DNA of 64,000 bases from Scylla paramamosain (Eukaryota > Arthropoda > Malacostraca > Decapoda > Portunidae). Numbering within the stretch: the stretch's first letter is position 1; every line of letters starts with the position of its first letter. The translations under genes were made by a program, and so were the position numbers. Below, in pieces: positions 49,887 through 64,000 of this stretch. The DNA is taken from contig NW_026973735.1 of assembly GCF_035594125.1 (NCBI RefSeq), positions 416,791-480,790 on the forward strand, written 5' to 3'. The notes under the pieces were generated by a model. The model made no database searches, was not told where the DNA came from, and was given only the letters and a program-made list of their open reading frames with translations.

Positions 49887-50250
49887 CTCAAACCAGGGAG
49901 GGAATATATTGCTAGCTTTGAAAGAAATGACAGGCGACAGGTTTTGTGTCCTGTAAACCTCCCCTACCAGTGAAGCTCTCAGGAAATTCATAGTATTGTA
50001 TGACAAATAAGTACACTACATTTTCTCCAACTAGGAAAGGAACAAAACTCTTCTCATATAACAAGTAACAACAGAGGACGTATTTTGTGTCATCTGTAGC
50101 TCGCTTGCAGATGAAACTCTTGTGAAATTTATAGCATAGTGAACACGCCCTTCCTTTTCTCCAGCCAGGGAAGAAACAGATTTCCACCCCTACACTACCT
50201 TTACAAGAGGTGACAACGGAGGACATGCTTGGTGTCGTGTGTATTCAACG
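49887..50250 (+). repeat. About 135-bp tandem repeat, three diverged copies
   Basis: Unit heads CTCAAACCAGGGAGGGAA (49887), CTCCAACTAGGAAAGGAA (50025) and CTCCAGCCAGGGAAGAAA (50159) are 138 and 134 bp apart. Shared interior landmarks are GACAACAGAGGACATGTTTTGTGTC-like and GCAGATGAAACTCTTGTGAAA-like blocks. The third copy is truncated, and a fourth, older copy may precede. Confidence 0.75.
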
Positions 50251-50663
50251 ATTTCCAATTCCTCTCCTTTTAGGGTGGAAAATATACACATAGGTAGAGT
50301 AATACATGGCAGGAGTTCTTAGTGGAGAACCATTCACTTGCATGCATCCTCTCTTTGTTAATTCAATTCCAATTTCCCCAGGCAATTTTGTATCTGCCGT
50401 GCCTCTCCTGTTCCTTCCATATTTATTAGTGAAGGCGTCCCATAAGGCTGTATCACCTACCCACACTGGAGACCTTAATCAAACTCTGCGCTCCATCTAC
50501 TGTTATTGTCACACCTCTGTTCTCTATTATCTTCAAGCAACGCCCCTCAGAAGCTTCACAACTATACGAGTAAAGCGAAGCGTCTCATTTTCGTCTTTCT
50601 GTGTGGTTGAATGTCTCTGTGTCTGTATGGTTTTGTCTGTGTCTGTCTTACTGTGTTTGTGTC
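50251..50663. other. No gene recognised
   Basis: Unique sequence with TCTGTG/TGTCTG words at 50600-50660. Confidence 0.5.
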
Positions 50664-50682
50664 TTATTATTATTATTATTAG

Positions 50683-50754
<72 letters not shown>

Positions 50755-50792
50755 GATTATTGCTATCATTATTATTATTATTATATTTTATT
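50664..50792 (+). repeat. (ATT)n trinucleotide array
   Basis: About 129 bp of TTA/ATT with AGC, GAT and GCTATC interruptions. Confidence 0.97.
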
Positions 50793-50853
50793 GATGTTAT
50801 ATTTTTATGTATCAAGGACACTGACCAAGTTCTTGTATTAATTAATATCTGCA

Positions 50854-50854
<1 letters not shown>

Positions 50855-50903
<49 letters not shown>
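50855..50903 (+). repeat. (TG)n microsatellite
   Basis: About 49 bp of TG. Confidence 0.97.
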
Positions 50904-50905
<2 letters not shown>

Positions 50906-51645
50906 GAAGGCTGACCAATGGCAGAGTAAAAGAGGTACTTCTAAAAAAAAAAAAAAAGAAGAAAACAGAGCTTAGTTGGCGCTCCTAAAACAGTTGGTGT
51001 ACTCCTATTCCTAAAGTCATTACCTCAGACGTTTAGTGACACAAGTGTGCCGGGCGCCCACTCCCTGCGTCGCTCCGCCATCCATTCCTCCCGTGCACAT
51101 TCCCTTTTTTTTTTTCTTTTTCCGAAACGCGTCTGCCTTTTTCATCACCTCGCCTCTTAAAGTGGAAACAAACTAAAACCTTTTGTCTTGGTACCTCCCC
51201 CGCAGCCTGAGTGGCTTACCCGGGGCTTACATGACTCCCTGTAATTGAAATTGATCTTGTCCTTCGGGAGGTTCCTCTGGGGCACCGGGGTTCCCTTCAT
51301 TTGTATGGAAATAAAACTGGTTGTCCAAAAGCGAGCAGAGAAGGCGCGGCACGGGGAGGCGTTAGCGTCTTTGTCTCGAGAAGAATAATAGGAAAGAGAA
51401 GTTCTGTTGTGGAAATAAGTTTGCCCCTGTGAGTTATCTGGTAATTTTACGAATCTCCCAATTCCGCCTCGCCGCCATCAGGCCCTGCAGCGCCTCCCTT
51501 GCTGGGCTGGCGCAACCCAGGGCTGGGAGGCGTGCTGAGTGTGCCATGTGTGGTGGCGGTGGTGGTGTGTATAGGGAAGCCTGGTCAGGAGGTGGTCAGC
51601 AGGGAATGACTCCCCTCTGTGTCTCAGGTGCGGTTTGTGGAGCGC
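50904..51645. other. No gene recognised
   Basis: Unique sequence with A and T runs near 50944 and 51107. Confidence 0.5.
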
Positions 51646-51654
51646 GCACACACA

Positions 51655-51725
<71 letters not shown>
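51646..51725 (+). repeat. (CA)n microsatellite
   Basis: About 80 bp of CA with one T interruption at 51661. Confidence 0.98.
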
Positions 51726-51727
<2 letters not shown>

Positions 51728-52059
51728 TTCATTCCCTATAGTGTGTGCCATAGTTCCTCTATATCTCTGTCTTTTTTACAGTGTGATACCTATATCAATG
51801 CATTATTTCTTATCAGTATCATTATTATTTGCTGTAATCCTGTAAGGGTTGGCTCGCTTGGTGCCGTGTATGGAAGTGACAAGTCATTTCAGTGTGTTGG
51901 GCACAGCGACAGTCAACGTTTAGTTTACTTCTTTTTTTTTTTAACCATTGACATATTGGTAATATTAATTATTCATGCACATCATTTAAAAAATAAAAAA
52001 AAGTTCAGCTCGAAGCACAGAATGACAAGTGTGCGTGTGCCGACCGACAGTCCCCTCCA

Positions 52060-52063
<4 letters not shown>

Positions 52064-52094
<31 letters not shown>
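52064..52094 (+). repeat. (TG)n microsatellite
   Basis: About 31 bp of TG. Confidence 0.95.
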
Positions 52095-53561
<1,467 letters not shown>

Positions 53562-53629
53562 CTGTTTCTCTTTCCACTCGATCTTTTATTTCTTATTTCC
53601 ACTTCCTCTTGGGATTTAAGGTCACAAAT

Positions 53630-53632
<3 letters not shown>

Positions 53633-53681
<49 letters not shown>
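53633..53681 (+). repeat. (AG)n microsatellite
   Basis: About 49 bp of AG. Confidence 0.97.
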
Positions 53682-53684
<3 letters not shown>

Positions 53685-53831
53685 GTGGGCGAATGTTTTA
53701 ACCTCAAAACAGAAACCAGCAAACAGGTTTCCTCCCATACACGTATCATTGTTTTTTTTTTTTTTTTTTTTCCACAGCGACCCACACAAGTCAGTCTCGC
53801 CTTTGCTGCTGCCATGAAGTTTCCTGAAGTG

Positions 53832-53911
53832 CACGAGGCTCTGTTTTGTCTGTATTGCCTCGCCTCACCACCACGAGGCTCTGTTTTGTCTGTATTGCCT
53901 CGCCTCACCAC
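53832..53911 (+). repeat. Perfect 40-bp tandem duplication
   Basis: CACGAGGCTCTGTTTTGTCT through CGCCTCACCAC occurs twice, at 53832 and 53872, without a mismatch. The second copy runs straight into the 3' terminus of a CR1 element. Confidence 0.95.
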
Positions 53912-54462
53912 ATAAGAACATAAGAACATAAGAAATAAGGGAAGCTGCAAGAAGCGACCAGGCTTACACGTGGCAGTCCCTGTATGAAACACTCCTACCT
54001 ATTTCCATCTGTTATCCCCATCCATACACTTGTCTAATCTTCTCTTAAAGCTCTCTAGTGTCCTAGCACTAACTACATGATTACTGAGTCCGTTCCACTC
54101 ATCTACCACTCTATTCGAGAACCAATTTTTTCCTATCTCCTTCCTAAACCTAAATTTTTCAAGCTTGAACCCGTTATTTCTTGTTCTACCTTGGTTGCTG
54201 ATCCTAAGAATTTTGCTTACATCTCCCTTGTTATAACCCTTATACCACTTAAAGACTTCTATCAGGTCCCCTCTTAACCTACGTCTCTCTAGAGAATGTA
54301 AATTTAACCGCTTCAACCTCGCTTCGTAAGGAATACTCCTCATCCCCTGAATCCTTTTAGTCATTCTCCTCTGTACTGATTCTAATAGACCTATATCTTT
54401 CCTGTAATGTGGGGACCAGAACTGCACAGCGTAGTCTAGATGAGGTCTGACCAGCGCCAAGT
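53911..54462 (-). mobile_element. CR1-type retrotransposon 3' fragment, 5' truncated
   Basis: The minus strand encodes the C-terminal part of a CR1 RT protein: LVRPHLDYAVQFWSPHYRKD, RRRLRGDLIEVFKW, TRNNGFKLEKFRF, VVDEWNGLSNHVV and ESFKRRLD. A stop falls at 53999-54001. It is closely similar to the end of the ORF2 at 13720-14160. The 3' UTR ends in three TTCTTATG units (plus strand 53911-53934), the 8-bp terminal repeat style of CR1 elements. Coding similarity stops upstream of about 54462, so only the last 550 bp were inserted. Confidence 0.88.
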
Positions 54463-54756
54463 ATACATGCTCTCCTATTCCGCCGCCTGCCATTACGTCC
54501 CATCTCCATTCTCCCCTTCCCTCTTCCTCTCCCTCCTCGTCTTGCTTCTTCCGCCGTACAAACAAAACATGTTGATCCGTCCCGCACCTCATCAGCGGAG
54601 AGATAGATAGTCCCACTAGAGTAAACGGCATCACAAGTAATTCCTCGACCTTCCCTGTGTGCTGAAGAAATCCGGCAGTCCGTCTTTTGTCTCGGTGCCA
54701 AGGTGGGTGACGCGCTGACTGTCGTGTGAAGGAAGATGTGAAGGCAGGGACGTAAG

Positions 54757-55212
54757 GGAACCTGCGAGAAGCCAGCAAGCCTACATATGACTGTCTCTGT
54801 GTGAAATATACCTACGTACCACCCATCATTCCTATCCACAAATTTATCAAATCTCTTAAAGCTCTCTGTTGACTCGGTACTATTAATCTGATTGCTGAGT
54901 ATATTCCAGCCATCATACCTTCCTATTTTTGGACCAGCTTCTTCATATTTTTTTTTTTTATTTTAGGTATGAGGCTTAATCTTGTTACTTCGGCTGTCCT
55001 GATTTTTGAAGCTGATGATTCTGGTTATATCATCCCGTTATGCCTTTATGTCAGATTTCCTCGTAATCCACGCCTCTAAAAGCTTTGATTTTCTCTCAAA
55101 GGAATATTTCGTAACCCTTGTAATATATGTTTGTCACTCTACTTTGTACTGACTTTAACGGACCTATATTCCTCGTTTAATTTGGGGAACAGAACTGTAC
55201 AGCATAATGAAG
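54757..55212 (-). mobile_element. Older CR1-type 3' fragment
   Basis: A second, much more decayed copy in the same orientation. Plus-strand landmarks are AAGGGAACCTGCGAGAAGCC and CAAATCTCTTAAAGCTCTCT at the 3' side. TTTGTACTGACTTTAACGGACC and GGGGAACAGAACTGTACAGC at the far side correspond to TCTGTACTGATTCTAATAGACC and GGGGACCAGAACTGCACAGC of the better copy. The reading frame is lost. Confidence 0.75.
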
Positions 55213-55217
55213 TGTTT

Positions 55218-55224
55218 ATGTGTT

Positions 55225-55261
<37 letters not shown>

Positions 55262-55262
55262 G
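55218..55262 (+). repeat. (TG)n microsatellite
   Basis: TG array with T interruptions at the end of the older CR1 fragment. Confidence 0.95.
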
Positions 55263-55696
55263 GAGGGGGAGATGGTTCTGGCATCCTTTTTCTCCACACA
55301 CCCCTACTCATTCACAAAAAGAAAAAGAAAAAAAAAATTTAAAATAATGACTCTTCTCTCCTCCATTCCCTTCCCTTCCCATAACACTTTTCTTTCTCCA
55401 TTCCTTTTATTTTTTTTTTTTTTTCACCAGTCTGATCCAAAAGTTCACATAAATTTTTCCACTCCACTTTTTTCCCCCTTTGAGTTCCTTACCACCATGA
55501 GTAGTTTTTCCTGAAGGCTACGGCACCATGAACAAGTGAGAGGGGGCGGACATGCTGGAGAGAGGCGGGCAGGTAGGCAAGCAGGCGGACAGGCACAGGA
55601 GGGGCAAACATGAACAGACACGAGGGAGAGGCAGGTGAACAGGCAGACAGGCAGACAGACAGGCGAGCAGGGACTTGAGGTGCAGACATGAACAGA

Positions 55697-55699
<3 letters not shown>
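55263..55699. other. No gene recognised
   Basis: Unique sequence with A and T runs (55321-55340, 55408-55425) and GGCAGACAGG/AGGCAGG words at 55560-55680. Confidence 0.5.

Positions 55700-55771
<72 letters not shown>
55700..55771 (+). repeat. (GA)n microsatellite
   Basis: About 72 bp of GA followed by a short (AGAC)n run. Confidence 0.98.
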
Positions 55772-57694
55772 CAAATAGACAGACAGACAGACATGCAGGG
55801 ACGAGAGGGACAGACAGAGAGACGGTGGCGAGTCGGAAGGGGTTCAGGCAGCCAGGATGGAGCCTTGTCTGGATGAACGAAGCACAGAATGGTGAGGATG
55901 AGACGACATAACGACACACCGCCTCTTCTCACTAATTAACCTTCCGGCCGCTATGACTGCTCAGGCTTGATGAAATGGCCTGGCGGTGTAAGTTGAGACC
56001 ATTAATTCTCAAAAGCAGTGACAGCTAAAGGATTGACTCGGAATAGTTCAAACCGTTTGGCTCTTATGGTTTTTATGTTTCCTCTGTAAAATCATCTAGA
56101 CCGAATAAAGTAATAAATGGCATACTGTAATTTCCTTACTGTAAAAAAAAAAAAAATTATTAGTAGCTATCTATCAAAAGGTAACTTAGAAACACCAGTG
56201 ACGAACGTGATAGAAATTGTTAATAATCTTTTTTACAATATTCTTCACTCCTCCACTTTGTCACCATTTTTGAGTGGCATTAGTGGGATTTCCGTGTTTA
56301 CTGTGCAATCGGAGACACGTCTTCATCTGTGTGTGCAAGGGATGGGAGGAGAGACAGGTGTGCGGAGGCGGTGAGATGAGGCAGGTGTGAGGAGGCGACG
56401 GGATGAATGTAGAAGGAAGGGAAGGAGGGAATGGGAGACGTAGGATAGAGGAGGGCATTACTGAGGCAGGGATGAAAGAGAGGGGGACATTGGGGTATTG
56501 GAGGCAAACAAACAGGGTAAAGACAGGGTGTTTGATGTAAGAGGTTAGAGATAAGTAGTGTAGAGGCTGGTGGAGATAATGGTGGTGAAGAATAAAGCAG
56601 AGAGGCAAGGAGGAGGTAGAAAACAGGGTAAGCAAGGTGTAGGCAGAGAATACCAAAGAGAATATGTGAGAAAATAATGGAAAAAGCTATTTGAAGGAAA
56701 GGAAGACAGGAACAAGTGGTGGTGGTGGTGGTGGTGGTGGTGGTGGAGGTGGAATGAGAGAAAAAGCAAAGTAAAGCAAAGGTATACGGAAATAGAGAAA
56801 AGGATAAGTAGGATGTAGAGAAGCTGTAAGGAAGCAGTGAGTACGTCAGGCAGTGTGGAAAGCAGAGAGGGTGGAGCAGAGACGAGGAGTGGAAGTGCGG
56901 TGGAACGGTAGTGTAGAAAGCAGACAGTGCGGAGTGGTAAGACAAGGCAGCTAGCGGTCAAAGATAGCGAAGATAGTAGGGAGCACTCTTATCTTAACGG
57001 AGGAGAGGAGGAGGGAAAACAAGAATTAGTAGACCAGAAGGGGTAAAGATAAAGGGGAAAAGTATATAAGTTCATGAGAATACTGGGAAGAAACACCCAA
57101 AACAAGGATGAGAGCTAAGAGCCGCCACACTTCACCTCCCCCTCAGCCTGCCTTGCTTTTTTTTTTTTTTTACCTGCCTCTGCTTGCACTTTCCCGCTAC
57201 ATGGCACCCTCCACCCCCTCCTATTCCAAGTTCCAACACTTTTCTAACCTCTGCTCCTTCCTTTCCTTTCCTTTCCCTCCTGCACACCATTACGGGGAGA
57301 AGAAACTTTACTCATATCCATTACGTAAGTCGTTAAAAATTTTCAGACCTTCCATCACGATCATTTCCGTCACCAGCCACCTTCTGCATACTTAAGTCGG
57401 TGATGGGACTGTGCTTCCTGCCTCTACTCGCTGCCTCGACCCGCTGTGGAGGTGCTGGAAGGGTGTGTGCTGCGTGAGAGGGAGCGTTGGGTTAGGTATG
57501 GCACTTGCCGGTTGCAGATCAAGTCTTATCTATACGATGTCTTCTATGCTGGGCGATGTGAGCACTGTTTGCCCTCTGTATCGTCTGCCCGTTGCTGTCA
57601 CCGCTTGCTCAATGACAAAGTCACACTGCCAGGGGAGGATGAGGAGAAACGATAAGAGATAAGGATAAGAGATAAAAGAGTGAGAGAGGACGAA
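55772..57694. other. No gene recognised (1.9 kb)
   Basis: 56330-56960 is purine-rich on the plus strand with a (GGT)n tract at 56716-56744; the minus-strand open frames there are Ser/Leu/Pro/His-rich artefacts. 57446-57655 has open frames with no recognised family. Confidence 0.5.

Positions 57695-57754
<60 letters not shown>
57695..57754 (+). repeat. (CA)n microsatellite
   Basis: About 60 bp of CA with one T interruption near 57701. Confidence 0.97.
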
Positions 57755-57757
<3 letters not shown>

Positions 57758-57880
57758 ATGGACGAGCAGTTGCAGTCCTCCGTGAGCAAAAGGTTTGGGT
57801 GTGTTGTGTGCAGAAAGCCTCAACCATATCAATAGTTAGTGGCCACGAGAGTCCAGCCCGTAATTCTCAAGACCGTGGTG

Positions 57881-59555
<1,675 letters not shown>

Positions 59556-59602
<47 letters not shown>
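59556..59602 (+). repeat. (CA)n microsatellite
   Basis: About 47 bp of CA. Confidence 0.97.
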
Positions 59603-59606
<4 letters not shown>

Positions 59607-59940
59607 CCTAGCACGTGCTCGCCTTAATAACAATCCTTGCCTGCCTGGATATTAATACTTCCCCTCCTTGGGCCGCCGCGCCGCGCCAGTGCAGAATTCA
59701 TTATACGATATTTTATCACTTGAGAGGCCTTCTGTCTTGCCGCCTGATGATGATAATGATAGTGATGTTGACGATGGTGCTTGGCCTGTACAGTCGCTCA
59801 GGCAGCAGCCGCGCCCAGCCGTCCGCCGCCCGCCCCGAGCAGGCACCGCTGGAACTTGGCCAACAGCAATTAGGAGCAATAATAGGTGGTGTGGTTTTCG
59901 CGAGGGTTCTGAAGACGCGAGCCATTATGTTGTTAGCGAG

Positions 59941-59942
<2 letters not shown>

Positions 59943-59993
<51 letters not shown>
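59943..59993 (+). repeat. (GT)n microsatellite
   Basis: About 51 bp of GT. Confidence 0.97.
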
Positions 59994-59996
<3 letters not shown>

Positions 59997-60426
59997 CAGG
60001 ATAGCAGAGCGGTGGAAGGGTTTTATTCCTTCAGCATTTCACCACCACGCCCTCAGGCTTGTCGAGGTTCCTGGAGGACGGCGTCACGTGACCTCCTTCT
60101 TGAGGCGTTAAAAAAATAAAAATCAATCCGTCTATTCCTGGATGGCATTACAAGATAGAGGTGATTTTTTTTTTATTTATATAACAAATAATGTACTCAG
60201 ACTTGGCAAACACTTAAATATAAACTTAGTACTCATTCTGTGCTCAGTAGCGTACTAACATTCCCACACCCCACACGTCTCACAAACCAGATTATTCCTG
60301 GAGGTTTAACACGTAAACTTTCAAACAAATGATCATTTCATGTGTACTTTGCTGCCATTTGCTAATTACTGTTACTTTCTATCCTGCATTTATTCTGTGA
60401 GTCTTTACCCGGCCGTCTTAACATGA
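59994..60426. other. No gene recognised
   Basis: Unique sequence, AT-rich from 60110. Confidence 0.5.
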
Positions 60427-60523
60427 GACAGACAACAGACAGACAGACAGACAGACAAAGCAGACAGACAGGCAGGCAGGCAGGCAGACAGACAAACAGG
60501 CAGACAAGCAGGCAGGCAGGCAC
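60427..60523 (+). repeat. (AGAC)n/(AGGC)n tetranucleotide tract
   Basis: About 97 bp alternating AGAC and AGGC units with a few insertions. Confidence 0.94.
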
Positions 60524-62780
60524 GCAGCGAGGAATCCTACTCGGGCACCAGACACATTCTGAAGCTGGCACCCGAGTCATGTGGTACATTTTCGATCATG
60601 AATCTTGAGAGCGAGGCGGGAAGAGCTGAGGCATCCGGGAAGGAGGAGGAGAAGGATGAGGAGGAAGACTGGAGTGCCGGGAACAGAGAGCCAAGTGCCT
60701 CATAACGAGGTTACCACCTTATTAAACTACTGTCGTATTCAGATCTTCAATAGTGGCATGAAAACAGGAGGGGAAAGTAAGATTCCTCCGCCTCTCACCT
60801 CCACCGCGGCAACCTGGCGGCGGGGAGAGGGAGGAAACACTGCTTTGGGAGGGTAACTTGGTATGGCAGAAGGAAAGAAAAATTTGTTAGTCTCTCGAGG
60901 GAAGTAATTGATATTGTCTCTGAAATGTATTTTTAGTTATTTTAAAATGAACTATTATGTTTTGCCGAGGTTGTTTTCTCGTTTGACTTCTTCCAGTAAG
61001 AGAAGAGAGGATGGGAAGGGAGCGCAGACGAAAGAAGGGGAATGAAAGAAAAGAACGTGATAGAGAGTAGAGAGAAAGGGATTTGAAGAAGAGAGAAGAA
61101 AGGAGGGAATACAACGAATAAAGGAGTGAGAGGCTGTGGCTTTATTTTCTGAGCAGGAGAAGAAATCTTAATTAGAAATTAAAAATAGATAATATTAGCG
61201 TGTGTGTGATTGTAGTCTGCAGCCTACCCCAGCCACACGTGTGTCTCTTAACTCTCAATGTGGTCTTTCGATATTCGATATTCGCGTAGTGGACGAATAA
61301 AAAAATGCAGCAGTTCCTGAAGGTGTTGCCTTACAGACCAGGTGTATGGTGACAGGGTTGCTTCCCACATCTATTATACGAAGTTTCTTCCTATAAATCC
61401 AAGTATTGCTTACAGTTCAGAGCCGCTTTGATGTCGGTTTAGAAATATCGAGGTGAAGTTTGTCAGCTTATAGCATTTCAGTACTTTGCTGCCGACATCT
61501 GCATTGAATGAAGATTTCGGTCGCTAGTTGCACTGCTGGTTAATATTGCTATAACTGGAGAGGTACGTTCGTAATCTTGGAGAGGACTGCCCGTCAACGT
61601 GAGATGACACGACGCCTAGCCAGAAGGAAGTCTCGGAGACGTTTTGTTTGTCACTTGAATTACTTTTGTGCCTCTTATTCCTGCAAGTGTGATGTTCCCA
61701 GAGTGCTGGCTCTATGTTCAAGGAGCGTGGGTTGAGGGACGGATGCAGCATGCAGGAGTATAATGGCCGTGGTGAGTGCTTCTTGTGCATCAAAGGAATA
61801 ATTTTAGTTACAAATAAGTCTCCACTTTTATGCACCACGTGTACAACATATATGTATTTTTACTTTTGTTTTTTTTTAAACATATAGAAAAGTTTGCAAT
61901 ACTTTTAATGCCGTCAGCTGTACGTATTTCATGCTAACGTTATTTTTTACTGCACATTTTTATTGGGCAGGCTTTGAGACGCCGCCCGAGGACACCACGT
62001 GTGCTAACCATTTACAGTTCTCTGCAATTAATAGTTTTACAGGAGACCACTCCTCTGCCCTGCCTGGCTTTTCTGTAAGGGTCTGTGGAATTGTTTATTT
62101 TTCTGAGCATCGTTTTCACTTAACATGTGAGGTGTTGCTATTCAAGGCCTCGCGAGCAGGACTGACAGATGACACGTGGCGCTGGTCCCAGACTGTACCA
62201 GACAGCCTAGGTCACGCGGGGCCGCCACAAACCTTCCTGTAGTCTCGTATCAGTAAGTTGTTTTTCCGAACACATTAACTGCTGCCTGTGAAATTAAGTT
62301 GTGGGTATACTTGCTAAAACTTCTTGCTGTATTTTGCTTGTATTCATTATTGTTCTTATTGTCACTTAGGTATTTTTATTTGTTTTATTTGTTATTTTTC
62401 TGGTCCTGGAGCCGCCACATAATCACGTGCACGGCTTGTCACGCGTTCATATCATTCTCGCATAATTAACACGTTATTTGGACGCTTTGTTTGGTTGACA
62501 GTTCGGTAAATTTGCTGCGCTTTTGAATTCTGGAGTTGTGTGCGGTGTCACCGGTGCAGTTTTAGTCATCAGTAACACGGGTGCAGCTTTCCTTTTTACG
62601 TTAATAAGAATCTCCTGGTGCAGCAAAGAATCGCGTGCAGTGTTGGGGCATGTCGCGCCGGGTCGAGTGTGGCGTGACTGTGATTCCCACGCAGGCTGTG
62701 GCGCTTTTAACAGTGTGCCGCGTTTTGTCCGACTGAAGGGCCTGCGGTGGACGCGCCGGATTGTTCTGCACCTTTTGTTG

Positions 62781-62781
<1 letters not shown>
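60524..62781. other. No gene recognised (2.3 kb)
   Basis: Unique sequence; purine-rich at 60990-61130. No conserved protein, RNA or transposon signature was found. Confidence 0.5.

Positions 62782-62834
<53 letters not shown>
62782..62834 (+). repeat. (TG)n microsatellite
   Basis: About 53 bp of TG. Confidence 0.97.
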
Positions 62835-62836
<2 letters not shown>

Positions 62837-64000
62837 GTGGACACGTGTGTGTGTGAATGCCTATGTTCCTGGAATCTCAAGTGCTCTGTCAAAAAGGTAA
62901 TGACAATTGTGTGTGGTTTGTCACGATAGGGGTGAGTGGTGGTTAGTGCCGCTGCGGTGAGGGAGCAGACGTGTGGCACCGGTGGTGAGCAGCATATAGA
63001 TGGAAACACGTCAGTCCGTCACGCGTCTGGAGCTGGCCGCATCTGTCCTTTTGTCGCCTCCTTCAGGAGGTTTGTTTACGGGTCGTTGATCACATCACAG
63101 CGTGGCACTGAGAAGGCTGCCCAGGAGTAAGTTGGCTATCCACGTAGTTATGAGTGCGAGAGCCACCAGCTGGGAAGAGGGACTACAGATAATGTAAATG
63201 CCACCTGTGTCCTCTCAAAAGCTTCATAAAACTGATTCCTGTACTAAAAACTTAACAGTAAAATTTCTTATAGCTTGTTGTGGCTTGCATCTCCACGAGT
63301 ATCCTCCAGACAACCAAGTATTTTTGTGTCCCGCCTTGCACTGCACTAAAAAGAATCAATTGTAGGTACTCACCACGAACCTTTCTGAATACGGTCGGTT
63401 CTCTTTGCTCAGTCCTGTGCGTGTGATAACGTGCTGTATTTCTGGCGCTGGTCCTGTTATAACGCTTTGCTATTAAGGCTTGTACCCATAAACGCTTTGC
63501 ATATAAGAGGTTTTGCTCAATGTACATGGAAATTGATGCGGTGTATTGTATGAAATGTAAAACCCCAAAGAGTATTGTAACTATTGCCAACAGTCTATCA
63601 GAAATCTCTACAGGACTGTTTGCAAGGCCACGGAGATGACTAGTCAAGTTTTTCAATTTCATTTTCCCTGCTGATAGTGTAGAGTACTTAGAGCAACTAT
63701 CACTCTAACTAATGAAACCACTCGCAGAGCTTGTTAAAAAAAAAAAAAAGGTAAATATTTGAAAACGAAAAAAAAAATTGGAGATCACGGTCCTAGGAAA
63801 CCTCAATCAATTCGAACCAAGCTTGTTAAGTAATTAAAAGATTGAAGAAAAAATTTTGAGATTACGTTCCTTCGCCTTGTAATGCTTCTTGAATCCCCCG
63901 GTGTTGCTCTGGGCAGTGCTACATGACACCATTGTGCCTGATGGAGGAGGCGCCGATTTGTTTTGTCTCAGGGGAAGTGTTTTCGTCTGGGCTTGCAGGA
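62835..64000. other. No gene recognised
   Basis: Unique sequence with A runs near 63735-63775; the minus-strand open frame at 63252-63662 shows no recognisable domain. Confidence 0.5.

Overview
The window looks like nuclear DNA of a decapod crustacean, most likely a crab. The evidence is extreme dinucleotide microsatellite density (dozens of AG/CT, AC/GT and AT arrays, many 60-140 bp), an arthropod-type TTAGG array, introns or intergenic DNA without compact genes, and CR1-type retroelement tails of a kind I associate with crab assemblies. No bacterial operon, rRNA, convincing tRNA or CRISPR array is visible. Species cannot be fixed from the sequence alone.

Layout. 1-991 is a decayed non-LTR retrotransposon, still in one reading frame but with two stops and a large internal deletion. 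1962-3032 is an unusual GC-rich open reading frame of unknown function (356 aa, with an internal 54-bp repeat). It is followed by a G-rich transition zone and an interstitial telomeric TTAGG array (3231-3592). 3600-10900 is microsatellite-rich noncoding DNA, with one candidate minus-strand microexon or recursive splice site near 7341-7376. 10979-14430 is a 5'-truncated CR1/L2-type non-LTR retrotransposon whose ORF2 (endonuclease plus reverse transcriptase, 936 aa) is uninterrupted. 14.4-33.8 kb is noncoding DNA with several minisatellites. 33798-35804 is a nearly complete Mutator-like DNA transposon with terminal inverted repeats, an 8-bp target-site duplication, a broken FLYWCH zinc-finger region and a mostly intact MULE transposase. 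36-54 kb is noncoding with minisatellites, an AGGTCA-rich repeat and possible splice signals. 53.9-55.2 kb carries two minus-strand CR1 3' ends. The remainder to 64 kb is noncoding and microsatellite-rich.

The only proteins I can name are mobile-element proteins: the CR1/L2 ORF1 esterase remnant, its EN-RT ORF2, the MULE transposase and its FLYWCH domain, and RT fragments. No host gene could be assembled. A few sites with good splice consensus suggest that parts of the window may be long introns. The most unusual features are the GC-rich ORF at the telomeric array and the MULE element in which an AT microsatellite has expanded inside the FLYWCH codons.
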